Program-made: the position numbers and the translations under genes | Assembly (NCBI RefSeq): GCF_047675955.1 | Contig: NC_132915.1 | Location: 52,280,026 to 52,344,025 of the forward strand | DNA: 64,000 bases | DNA from: Chlorocebus sabaeus | Lineage: Eukaryota > Chordata > Mammalia > Primates > Cercopithecidae | Reading direction: 5' to 3' | Shown here: positions 12,116 through 22,639 of the stretch, in pieces | Layout: each line of letters opens with the position of its first letter | Position numbering within the stretch: position 1 is the first letter of the stretch | The notes under the pieces: model-generated | What the model saw: the letters and a program-made list of their open reading frames with translations, nothing else | What the model was told of the DNA's origin: nothing | Database searches by the model: none

Positions 12116-12264
12116 TGTTAAAATTCACTGAATTCTGTGCTTAGTTATTACTTGAATCCATGAGATGGGGTTAGGTCAACAAAGGAGTAAGAGTAGATGA
12201 AAAGAAATCTAAAGACTGAGCTCTTAAGAATTTAGGGAAAGGAGGAACAATTAAAAAAAGAGAC
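12116..12264. other. Unassigned flank of LTR
   Basis: Unique-looking sequence between the old L1 and the LTR. The last four bases (AGAC, 12261-12264) nearly match AAAC just after the LTR (12989-12992). This is consistent with a decayed 4-bp target-site duplication. Confidence 0.45.
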
Positions 12265-12988
12265 TGAGAACAGTAGCAGTGGGAAAACTGAGGCAGGAGA
12301 ATAGGGTCTGGAGGCAGAAATCCAAGACCAGTTGCACTAACTTTCTAGAACTAAATCAAAAGGAAAACCCCACCTTTCCATACTCAAGTAACAAAAGAAT
12401 CAGAGGCTATTCCCTTTGCAACCCCCACTTACTCCCAAAAGTATTTCTGATTGGTCACTGGAGGCCAAGTGGGTGGGGGGCAAATCTTCATTTGCATGGG
12501 GTGTAACTTTCTAACTTCACCCTCAGATGGGTACCCAACCACAACAAATCAAACTGGTCATAGGCTTAGTTTTTATTTGCATAAGGTGTAACTTTGTAAC
12601 TTCACTTCAGCCTCTGATTGGTCCCGTCCCATAACCAATCAGAATGGTTATGTGTCAAATCTTCATTTGCATAGGGTTTAAGTTCACTTTAGCCTCTGAT
12701 TTGTTGCCTCCTGCAACCAATCAAGCTAGTCATGGGGAAGCCTTCATTAACCAAGTGACCAATGGAAAACCTCTAGGGGGTATTTAAATACCAGAAAATT
12801 CCGTAACCAGCACTACTGAGCCACTTGCTTGAGGCCATTCCCACACTGTGCAGTATACTTTTGTTTCAATCAATCTGTGCTTTTGTTGCTTCATTCTTTT
12901 ATTGCTTTGTTTTTGCATTTTGTCCAATTATTTGTTCAAAGGGCCAAGAAACTGGACAACTCATAGTCAAGACTCTCCACCAGTAACA
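12265..12988 (+). mobile_element. Solo LTR, ERV1 class, LTR2-like (HERV-E/Harlequin group)
   Basis: It is bounded by TG...CA: TGAGAACAG at 12265 and CCAGTAACA ending at 12988 (724 bp). The order of blocks matches LTR2 as I recall it: 'actgaggcaggagaatagggtctgg', 'ttctgattggtcactggagg', three TTTGCAT-containing repeats, 'ggtatttaaata', then a 'ttttgtccaattatttgttcaaag' U5-like end. U3 holds three ATTTGCAT octamers (12490, 12575, 12665), several CCAAT/ATTGG boxes and a TATTTAAATA box at 12780-12789. The expected AATAAA reads AATCAA (about 12869-12874), so the poly-A signal looks lost. No internal viral sequence adjoins it, so it is a solo LTR left by LTR-LTR recombination. Confidence 0.8.
12484..12705 (+). 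promoter_or_regulatory. Threefold octamer-bearing sub-repeat in LTR U3
   Basis: Three diverged copies of a unit of about 85-90 bp each start with 'atctTCATTTGCAT' or a close variant, followed by 'aggGTGTAACTTT' and 'aacttca'. The octamer ATTTGCAT is exact at 12490-12497, 12575-12582 and 12665-12672. It is the POU/Oct-1 binding consensus. CCAAT-type boxes lie between the units. This is what a retroviral U3 enhancer would look like. Activity is not shown. Confidence 0.65.
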
Positions 12989-14149
12989 AAACCACATGCT
13001 CTGGAAGGGAAGAAAAGGTGGAGGGGGTGTTCAAGGAGGAGGAATTACACTTTGGCAAACGCTGCCAATTAATAGAGGAAGGGACCAAATACTGATCATT
13101 AGATCCAGCAATGCAGGTTTTTTCCGAACCATTCTTATAATTAAAGCATAAAAGTATTTTAAAGCAAAAGCATCACTGATGAATTAATGGGAAGGAGAAA
13201 CACCTAAAAATAACCTCTCTAATAACATTATCATATTTTATTTAATAATTCACCTTCCTAAGGAGTGTTCTACTTTATAATTTACATCAAACAATGTCAC
13301 TTAGGTTTCATTCATTCTGAGGTAGTTATGTAACTATAAAGATAGAATGTATCATTTTAATAACACTAATTGTAAAAATCAGTAGGAATGGAAACTTCAT
13401 ATAAACCAAAACGGTGAGAAGAAAACACATGGGGCTATGCTTTAGAAACTTTTGAGCTGCCATTTTCAAATTATTTCAAGGTAACATTGGTACCATTTCC
13501 AGAGAATATCTTCTGCATTTCCATAATTATATAGCAAGCAGAGAGCAAAGATACTCCCAAAATGATAAGAAATACACATGATGAAGTTAATAAAATAGAA
13601 TTCAATTCCTCTATAGTATAAATAACCATATCTTTAAAAATAAAACTCAGAAAACAGTGTCGCACATGATATTTGATTAGTCATATGAAAGGCTAATATA
13701 TAAAACTCATATTTAATTATATTTTAAAATTATATTTATATTTATTCAGTATAATAAATTTTACCTGATTCAATGTAACTAAATTAGTTATGGTTGTCAG
13801 TATTGTTAGATATGCTCTAACAATGCTCTCTCTCTCTCTATATATATATATATAGTAGAAACTCAAAATGATAGCTAATAATTATAATGTAATAGCAGCA
13901 GTAGCATCGTGACATGTAATGGTCTCTCTAGTACCTAATTTGAACAATCCTTTGGCATATATTGGGAATCATAACTAACAGATCGTTTCACCATCTCCAC
14001 CTTTGCCACCATCTTGTCCTCTTTTCTTTTGTGACTATTACTTTTCTTTCTCAGTGAAGTTAAGAATTAAGATCAATAATCACAGAAGTACTTTCACAGT
14101 TATCCACCAGTATGACTGACCACCTAACGTCTTCTATACTCATTTTATC
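12989..14149. other. Unassigned AT-rich sequence with CT/TA microsatellite
   Basis: No gene is seen. A (CT)n to (TA)n junction lies at about 13826-13854. The frame at 13471-13665 (-) is hydrophobic by chance of AT-rich composition and resembles no known protein. Confidence 0.5.
13826..13854. repeat. (CT)n(TA)n microsatellite
   Basis: About 13 bases of CT repeat run directly into about 16 bases of TA repeat. Confidence 0.95.
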
Positions 14150-15012
14150 TTTTTCTCTCATAATTGTCAGTGTTCCTCTCGAGGGGCAAATATTCCCATT
14201 GTGCAATGGATCCTAATTCCTCTTATCTTCTAAGGGATATCACGCCAGCTATTCTCTTTTCTCTTTCCTATATCATTAATTTTCCCTTCAACATACAGAC
14301 GTGCTATCATTCCTCTAATTAAACCTCTCTGTTGCCTTCATTTCACCCTTTGGGCACAGCCATTCCTCTGTTTCCCTGTATATCAAAACTCATTAAGAGA
14401 ATTGTACATACTCACTCTAATTCCTCTCCTCTTATCCATTCCTAAACCTGCTGTAGTCAAGCTTTTTTTCTGTATATTGCAAACAAAATTGATTTTGTTA
14501 AAGGTAACCAATGAACTCCATACTGTGAATCTCATGGTGAATTCTCATTTAAGTGTCCTATGTATCAGCAGTGTTTGACACAGCAGATCAATCATTCACC
14601 TTCAAACATTTGTTTTTTCTTACTTAACTTCCAGGATGTGAGTCTTATGTTCTTGTATTCTCCACTGGAAGGCTTTTGGAATTACTATTGTCTCTGCCTG
14701 AAATTGTCTCTTCCCATTGCTCACTCCCTCATCTCAACCATATCTTTAGTTCGATTTTATCTTCTTAGCTAGGCCTACCTGGATCTCTCTTTAAAATGGG
14801 ATTAAAATTGGATTCAATGTATCACCAAGCCATTGACAACCTCACTTACTGGGTCTATATTTTTGTTTTAGTTTCCTGCCTCCTTTCATGAGAATATAAA
14901 ACTCCACAAGGACTGAGATTTTTATCTTTTTGCTTTACTAACATAGTACCAGCACCAAGAACCACTTATTTTGTGTAAAAACACTCAATAAATATTTGTT
15001 GAATTTAAATGG
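14150..15012 (+). mobile_element. LINE-2 3' portion
   Basis: The 3' end is clear. 'atataaaactccacaaggactgagattttta' (14895-14925) is followed by 'ctaacatagtaccagcaccaag' (14937-14958) and 'ctcaataaatatttgttgaatt' (14985-15006), the L2 terminal signature. Upstream 'tctctgcctgaaattgtctcttcc' and 'gctaggcctacctggatctctc' match the block normally reading like 'tgcctggaacgccc...' and '...ggccttccctgac'. The 5' limit is uncertain. Confidence 0.7.
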
Positions 15013-18000
15013 TTAGTATTTAAGATTTTTTAAATCATGAAAATGAAAAGGAATAGTTATATCTTCACAAAAGTTATTGGTGAATGAATCACATCAACTT
15101 CAATTTTCTTGCTCTCAGATTTCTATGAATCAGTTTTACAAGGCTTCAATGTTAGTTGTAGATGTTATCTTGGATCCAACCTACATGAGTATAGCTTTTC
15201 TTGATCCTTTCTCTTGACTTTAAGTATATAGTTCTTGCATTGTTTCACAAGAAAAACAAGACAGTTGTCACAGAAAGAAAAAAAAGCCTCAAAATAAAAC
15301 AGTCATAGCTTCTTCATAGAACCACCATCTCATATTTTAGTGCCTATACTGTTCCAGTCAGTTTTATCTACATTTTCTGATTGATTTCCTTCTGCAGTTT
15401 AATAAGACTCCATAATGTTCACTGAGTTAGAAAACTTTACAAAAATAATATTTACATAAATCTATTATTTCTTGTGTGGTAGTGGATATATTTAATTATT
15501 TCCATCAAAACCCTTGGTCATTCCCAAGAATCTATTTAAAAGAGAATATTTGTGTGTAGCTACATATATATAGTAATGTAGCTATGTAGAAACAGATGCA
15601 TGCACATAGTTAAATTACTTTCACTTTTAGGTTAACTTCTCAGAAAAATTGCTTTGCCAAATAATCTATCTGAATTGTTAATTTTACGAATTGTTTACAA
15701 ATGAAAATTTCTTTGGCATTCACAGTGAAGAGTCATAGTGACTATACAGTAGTTATGAAATCTTGATTGGGAATATCAACTTTATCATGAAAGAAACTTT
15801 TTCTAAAGAACATAGATTGTTGAGAATGACTGACTTTTCCAAATGCATATATTGCTTGAGATTGGCAAGATAGTATAAAGAAAAGTTATTTGACTCTTGT
15901 CAGAGTGATGAATTTGAACAATAAAAAGAAAAACACAAAAGTTGACATAGGAAATATTTGGAAATTTTCAGCAATCTAGTTAAAGGTGCATATTGAACTT
16001 CCTAGTACCTCCTGTTTTACATTCATGTCCACAGGAAAAGCCATATTTCCATGCCAGGCAAATGTATCACATTAAAAACAGTTCATCTACATGATGTAAA
16101 ATATATATTTTTTCAGCAGTCTTTGCATTTCCAAAACTCCTTGTCATTTAGTTCCATTGGCACTAAAATACTTACATATTAAATGTCTCATAATTCAAAA
16201 GGCACAGAACTAAAATGATGCATCCATGATTTACTAGATTTATAAAGCTGATTCAAACAATGTTCCTTTGCCAATGTAATACTTATGCCTTAGAATTACT
16301 TCAGTTTCACAATATTTTATCAGACATATAAAGTAATGTTCTCTAGTGAATTCCTGAAAGTGGTTTGCTAGACTCTTAATTTTAAATTGCTTTCACTCAG
16401 ATACACATTCCCAAACACCAGGTACCGGCTATATATAGTTTTGTTCTTAAATCAACCCAAGACAATTTTCAACAAGTGTGTCAATAAACTATTGAGATCT
16501 GAGAAAAAAAGAATACCTTACTAGATCAAGTATTTACAAACATGAGATGGAAGGATAAGAATTGTTAATTCTGCATACATGTGTATATACATAAAAATAC
16601 GTAGGTCTATAATCTGACTGCTCCCTTTTCATATTGATGTGCTTTCATTACCTAATCTTTCAGGTCTTATTGTCTTTGTTGTCAGGCATTTCTTTTGCAA
16701 TGAAAATCAGATGCTCTTGAAATTTACTTGTGACTCATATTATTACTTTTTTAAAATTCTTTCCACTAACTCATTAGAGCTATGCATATTCATTTTTGTC
16801 GTGTAATTTGTTCAAAGAACATGTCAAGTCTATGTATCCCTAATTGAGAATAAATCTATCTGAGGCAGATATTTGGCAAAAGTAGTGTGAGTGGGTTTTT
16901 GTTAGGCCTTTTGCCATTCATAGAAATGCTGTCAGCATCGGCCAGTCAGATCATAAACCATAGGATCATGTGATGTAGTTCTAGATTACCATTTCAGGAA
17001 TCCTACGGCTCTGGTGAGGTGAGGAGCAAGGAGCTGGGAGCATAAGCCATCCTAAAAGTCATGTCTACATGATTTCTGTCTGGCATTTGCTAATGTTGTT
17101 GAGCCAGTGACCAGCTTTTCATAGTTAGTTTTCAGTGTGGCTTGGGTTCTATGCTGGGCCCCACCATGCCTGAGACTGGCTTTCTCCCTAGTGCTGTTAC
17201 CTCTTTAACTGAATAGTTCTTGCTCCATTAAGAAAGGACTATGCTCCATTGGGAAAAATTAAAATATAGTCATTCAAAGAGGAAAATCTGCATTTAAAAG
17301 GAGGCTCTGCAACCAAAGGACTCTGGATTTGATGTAGTTAGGTACAGATTTCAGCAACTGTTGAGAATCTCCACTGGAAAGGGGGGTTTAAGTGAAATCA
17401 CACCTTCACGTAACTAGAACTTCAGTTTTTAAGCCTCCAAATTGTAGGATAATTGGCAAATTCTGCCACTATTTTTACCTGTATTTCATGAATTTCATTT
17501 ATTCATTGCTGTGTTTTATTCATTAAGTGATTTAGTAAATAAATAATTATTAACTGAATTACAACTATGTTCTAGGTAATGCGATAGTGAGCAAAACAGA
17601 CCAAATCCCTGTCCTCCAGTTCTTGCTTTCTAACAGGAATATTAACCTACTTTCTTAGGAAAGAAAGTTATAAGTCAACTATAAATTATGTCCTTTAATA
17701 TGGCACCAATTTAGCTATATCTAGCAATAAACAGTAATATTTATATTCTCAAGACTTTTATATTGTTGTAGAGATAATGTAAGATTTCTTTCTCTTTGGT
17801 TCTTTAACTATTTAAATTGTTTGTGGAGGCCTTATTCTAGAGGAATGGACTTCAATTTTTTTCAGGAGGGAGAACAAATATTATCTGAAGTAAGTAAAAT
17901 ATGTAGGATATATAGAGTCATTTTATGGACGTCATGGGGGGAAAACTAACTTTCTCTTATCATAAAAAACAGTTATCTCTTTTCCTTTCATTTTCCTGTG

Positions 18001-18964
18001 ACCCCTTTTTCTTCTCTATGGAATGCCAATTCCTAGCACAGATCAGAGATTAATGCAGTTTAGGAAAAAGTAAGAGAAAGAAATATTGAGGTTTAATGCT
18101 TTGAATTTAAAAATAACAATATTATATTTTCTACCAAAATTATATTAATAACATTAGACTGAATTCATTGTATTGACAAATGGATCTATAGTATAAATAT
18201 GCTAATTTCTTTGATAAGATATATTTCAACAGTGCTATGTAAAAATAGTGCCAGTTCAATATATGAGCATTCACTTTCAAAAATAACACTGATAATTATT
18301 GACCAAGTAAATTTAAGCATCAAAAATAAAAACTATCCTGAAAAACATAAAGATTATTTACCAAAGGAGAAAAAGCAAACGCCCAGCTGCAAAAAATCCA
18401 TTTGACAGGTCCAAGCCAATGCCAGTGCTGAGATCTGGAAATTAAAGCTGCATTATCTTGAATCTTTTATAGAAGTGTCAGGATACTTCTGACTTTGGGA
18501 TACACTACATACAAATTATTTCTTAACTTAGACTTGATTCATCTCAAGATACAAAGTTACCTCTCAATTTTATTTTTTTAATGGACCATGTTTGGCAAAA
18601 TGAAGAGGAGGCCTATTATTAGCTTATCAAGAACAAGGAAGTAAAATCCTCCAGTGTGGGATATGTAGCATCAATAAGGAAGTAGAAGTACCTCTAAACT
18701 TCACAAAAATCATTAGCAGAATGATTTGGGAAATGGAAAACAGGAAAACCATCAGTGTGGTGACTAAGACAACTTCCTAATAACTGAGGCTGATAAATGC
18801 ATATCTATAGATGTAAACTTTGTGTTGAAAGGAATTTGGGATGGGGGTGATTTGAGAAGGAAAGTCACTTGTCTTATCTATTGTGGATTGAATCTTTTAA
18901 GGTGAAGCTATTTTAAAAATAAATTAACATATGCTTTATTATTTGGATAACAGAATATTTATGT
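15013..18964. other. Long unassigned stretch without recognisable genes or young repeats
   Basis: About 4 kb with no Alu, no L1 I can name and no coding frame. The 16880-17380 part is less AT-rich and more balanced in composition. The 17490-17640 part ('gttctaggtaatgcgatagtgagcaaaacagacc') resembles a common ancient mammalian repeat of the L2/MIR age class. Otherwise nothing is recognised. Confidence 0.45.
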
Positions 18965-19110
18965 CAAGTTACTTTAAAATGCTTTCATGGCCATCAGCTC
19001 ACTTGAGAGTTTTATGAGGTAAGGCAGGAAAGGCATTATTATCCTGAGATTCATGAAAGTAACTGACTGTCTAGCAAGAATTGGAACAGAGATCCCAAAC
19101 TAAACTTTCA
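18965..19110 (-). mobile_element. MIR SINE relic
   Basis: The sequence follows the MIR antisense order: an 'atcagctcacttgagagttttatgaggtaagg' block, then 'attattatcctgagattcatgaaagtaactgactg', then 'gcaagaattggaacagagatccc'. The consensus pattern is tcatttaatcc..., tattatcccc...gatgaggaaac, and gagctgggatt. MIRs are ancient tRNA-derived SINEs. This one is strongly diverged. Confidence 0.55.
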
Positions 19111-19132
19111 TTCCATCACAATGAAATATACC

Positions 19133-19462
19133 TAATATGGTTTGGCTCTGTGACCCCCCCAAATCTCACCTTGACTTATAATAATTCCCATATGACATGG
19201 GAGGGACCTGGTGGGAGGTAATTAAATCATGAGGGTGGGTTTTTCCCATGCTGTTTTCATGATAGTGAATAAGTCTCATGAGATCAGATGGTTTTATAAA
19301 GGCGAGTTCTTCTGCACATGCCCTCTTGCCTGCCACCATGTAAGACATCCCTTTGCTCTTTTTTATCTTCCACCATGATTGTGAGGGCCCCCAAGCCATG
19401 TGGAACTGTGAGTTCATTAAACCTCTTTCCTTTTATTAGCAACGTGAGAACAGACTAATACA
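19133..19462 (+). mobile_element. THE1/MST-type MaLR solo LTR with perfect 5-bp TSD
   Basis: It begins TAATATGGTTTGGCTCTGTG (consensus TGATATGGTTTGGCTGTG) and ends CAGACTAATACA. Internal landmarks include 'gtgggaggtaattaaatcatg', 'gatggttttataaaggcgag' (TATA region), 'ccaccatgattgtgagg' and 'cattaaacctctttcc'. The flanks show ATACC at 19128-19132 and again at 19463-19467, an exact 5-bp target-site duplication. This sets both borders. The length of 330 bp is slightly short for a full THE1 LTR. There is no internal region, so it is a solo LTR. Confidence 0.93.
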
Positions 19463-19467
19463 ATACC

Positions 19468-20284
19468 TTCATACCTATGCTAATGTGTTTGTGAACTAAT
19501 ATGTAATTATTCATTGTATTCAGAAAACACCCTTAGATTCAAAGTATTCTAGGAGCAAAAATGACAAAAAGTATATGCAATATTAGGTATTTTGGGGATC
19601 TTCATGAGACCTAAAATAGTAAGAACTACCTAGAATTGAAAACCAGGCAAAGGAATCACAAGAACACCAAAGTTGCATGCAAACTCACTTCCCTTTTCAT
19701 CCCTGCTCCCCCCATAAAATGAATCCAATCTTTCTCTGACTTCTTTATTTCCATTTTTATGAATACATACTAAAGACCTAAAGACTTGTTTATTCCTGTG
19801 CTCTAAAATTTAATCTTTGTAGTGGTGTCTTACAATCTGAAACTTGATGTGTTTAAGTATAGAAACTTTTATTTTGTAGGACAACTTATCTCCTAACAGT
19901 TCTATTGTTCCCTTCTTCCCTAACTACAATTAGTCAGATTGATTTTCACTTCTCTACCCCATTTGTGTAGCCTTTTTACTTGTATTTCTACTTTAGGATT
20001 ATGCCTCAGCTATCTATTTTGAGTGTTTCACTAAATTTTTATGTTATTTGCTTACATACTTTCATTTCCAGGGCTATAATTTACTTTTTGATTGCTTCTT
20101 TGCAAAAACGTCTGTTCTTATTGTATAAATACAATAACTTTCAATCTTTGTGAGGTATCAATTATAAATATTTGCCATATTCTGCTTCTTCCATTATTCT
20201 TTCTTCTTTTTAATTTTTGTTAATATAATTGTTATGTGAGGCTTTTCTTAAATGTATTTGATTTTGTGTTTTGTATTCATACTT
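19468..20284. other. AT-rich sequence, no assigned feature
   Basis: T-rich plus strand that may contain antisense old LINE fragments. I cannot name them. No gene is seen. Confidence 0.45.
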
Positions 20285-22632
20285 TGAATCCAGCAGCACA
20301 TCAAAAAGCTTACACACCATGACCAAGTTAGCTTCAGCTTGGCATGCAAGACTGGTTCAACATACGCAAATCAATAAATGTAATCCATCACATAAACAGA
20401 ACCAATAACAAAAACCATATGATTATCTCAATAGACGCAGAAAAGGCCTTCTATAACATTCAACACCCCTTCATGCTAAAAACTCTCAAAAGTAGGTATT
20501 GATGGAATGTATCTCAAAATAATAACAGCTATTTATGACAAACCCACAGTCAATATCATATTGGATGGGAAAAAACTGGAAGCATTCCCTTTGAAAACTG
20601 GTATAAGACAAGGGTGCCCTCTCTCACTACTCCTATTCAACATAGTATTGGAAGTTCTGGTCAGGGCAATCAGGCTAGAGAAAGAAATAAAGGGTATTCA
20701 AATAGGAAGAGAAGATGTCAAATTGTTTCTGTTTGCAAATGGCATGATTGCATATTTAGAAAACCCCATCGTGTCAACTCCAAAACTCTTTAAGCTGATA
20801 AGCAACTACAGCAAAATCTCAGGGTACAACACCAATGTGCAAAAATCACAAGCATTCCTACACACCAATAATAGACAAACAGACAGTCAAATCATGATTG
20901 AACTCCCATATGCAATTGCTACAAAGATAATAAAATATCTAGGAATACAACTTACAAGGGATGTGAAGGACCTCTTTAAGAGAACTACATACCACTGCTC
21001 AAAGAAATTAGAGAGGACACAAACAAATGAAAAAACATTCCATGTTCATGGATAGGAAGAATCAATATTGTGAAAATGGCCATACTGTTCAAAGTAATTT
21101 ATAGATTCAATGCTATCCCTGTCAAGCTGCCATTGACTTTCTTCACATAACTAGAAAAAACTACTTTAAATTTCATGTGGAACCAAGAAAGAGCCCATAG
21201 AGCTAAGACAATCCTAAGCAAAAAGAACAAAGCTGGAGGCATCACGCTACCTGACTTCAAACTACACTACAAGGCTACAGTAACCAAAACAGCATGGTAC
21301 TGGTACCAAAACAGATACATAGAACAGAGGCCTCAGAAATAACACCACACATCTACAACCATCTGATCCTTGACAAACCTGACAAAAGCAAGCAATGGAA
21401 ATAATTCCCTATTTAATAAATGGTGCTGGGAAAACTGGCTAGCCATATGCAGAAAACTGAAACTGGACCCCTTCCTTACACCTTATACAAAAATTAACTC
21501 AAGATGGATTAAAGACTTAAACATAAGACCTAAAACTATAAGAACCCTAGAAGAAAACCTAGGCAATACCATTCAGGACATAGGCATGGGCAAAGACTTC
21601 ATGACAAAAACACCAAAAGCAATTGCAACAAAAGCCAAAATTGACAAATGGGATCTAATTAAACTAAAGAGCTTCTGCACAGAAAATTAAACTATCATCA
21701 GAGTGAACATACAACCTACAGAATGGGAGAAAATTTTTGCAATCTATCTTTCTGACAAAGTACTAATATCCAGAATCTACAAAGAATTTAAATTTACAAG
21801 AACAAAGAAACAACCCCATCAAAAAGTGAGTAAAGGATATGAACAGACACTTCTCAAAAGAAGACATTTATGCAGCTAAAAAAACAGATGAAAAAAGCTC
21901 ATTTTCACTGGTCATTAGAGAAATGCAAATCAAAACCACATTGAGATCCCATTTCACACCAGTTAGAATGGTGATCATTAAAAAGTCAAGAAACAACAGA
22001 TTCTGGAGAGGCTATGGAGAAATAGGAATGCTTTTACACTGTTGATGAGAGTGTAAATTGGCTCAGCCAATGTGGAAGACAGTGTGGTGATTCTTCAAGG
22101 ATCTAGAACCAGAAATACCATTTGACCCAGCAATCCCATTATATAGCCAAAGGATTATAAATCATTCTACTATAAAGACATGCACATGTATGTTTATTGC
22201 AGCACTGCTCACAATAGCAAAGACTTGGGCCCAACCCAAATACCCATCAATGATTGACTGGATAAAGAAAATGTGGCACATATACACCATGGAACACTAT
22301 GCAGCCATAAAAAAGGATGAGTTCATGTCCTTTGCAGGGACATGCATGAAGCTGGAAAGTATCATTCTCAGCAAACTAACACAGGAACAGGAAACCAAAC
22401 ACATGTTCTCACTCATAGGTTGGAGTTGAACAATGAGAACACATGGACACAGGGAGGGGAACATCACACACTATGGCCTGTTGGGGGGTAGGGGGCTAGG
22501 GGAGGGATAGCATTAGGAGATATACCTGATATAGATGACAGGTTGATGGGTGCAGAAAACCACCATGGCACATGTATACCTATGTAACAAACCTCCATGT
22601 TCTGTACATGTATCCCAGAACTTGAAGTATAA
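20285..22632 (+). mobile_element. 5'-truncated primate LINE-1 (L1PA-type), 2.35 kb
   Basis: It starts in ORF2 at 'gaatccagcagcacatcaaaaag' and is collinear with the primate L1 through the reverse-transcriptase domain and the C-terminal region. The 3' UTR follows, with a G-rich tract ('ggggggtagggggctagggg', 22483-22502) and ends near 'acatgtatcccagaacttgaagtataata'. This is the typical 5' truncation of an L1 insertion. The G-rich 3' UTR motif and close match to the young L1 order suggest an L1PA of middle age. No convincing TSD is seen, and the tail is degraded. Confidence 0.9.
20507..22429 (+). pseudogene. L1 ORF2 reverse transcriptase, C-terminal part, decayed
   Basis: Within the truncated L1, a 182-codon frame (20507-21055) covers part of the reverse-transcriptase domain. 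It includes the RQGCPLS motif (residues 34-40). The catalytic FADD of L1 reverse transcriptase reads FANG (residues 76-79), so both active-site aspartates are missing. A one-base loss near 20980 shifts the frame and leads to the stop at 21055. Further fragments of the same protein appear at 21370-21690, 21839-22045 and 22190-22429. The frame is dead and cannot encode a functional enzyme. Confidence 0.88.
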
Positions 22633-22639
22633 TACAAAG

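Noticed and set aside
16880..17380. Possible exon or CpG-poor promoter
   Set aside because: Higher GC than its surroundings but without open frame, CpG cluster or clear splice signals.
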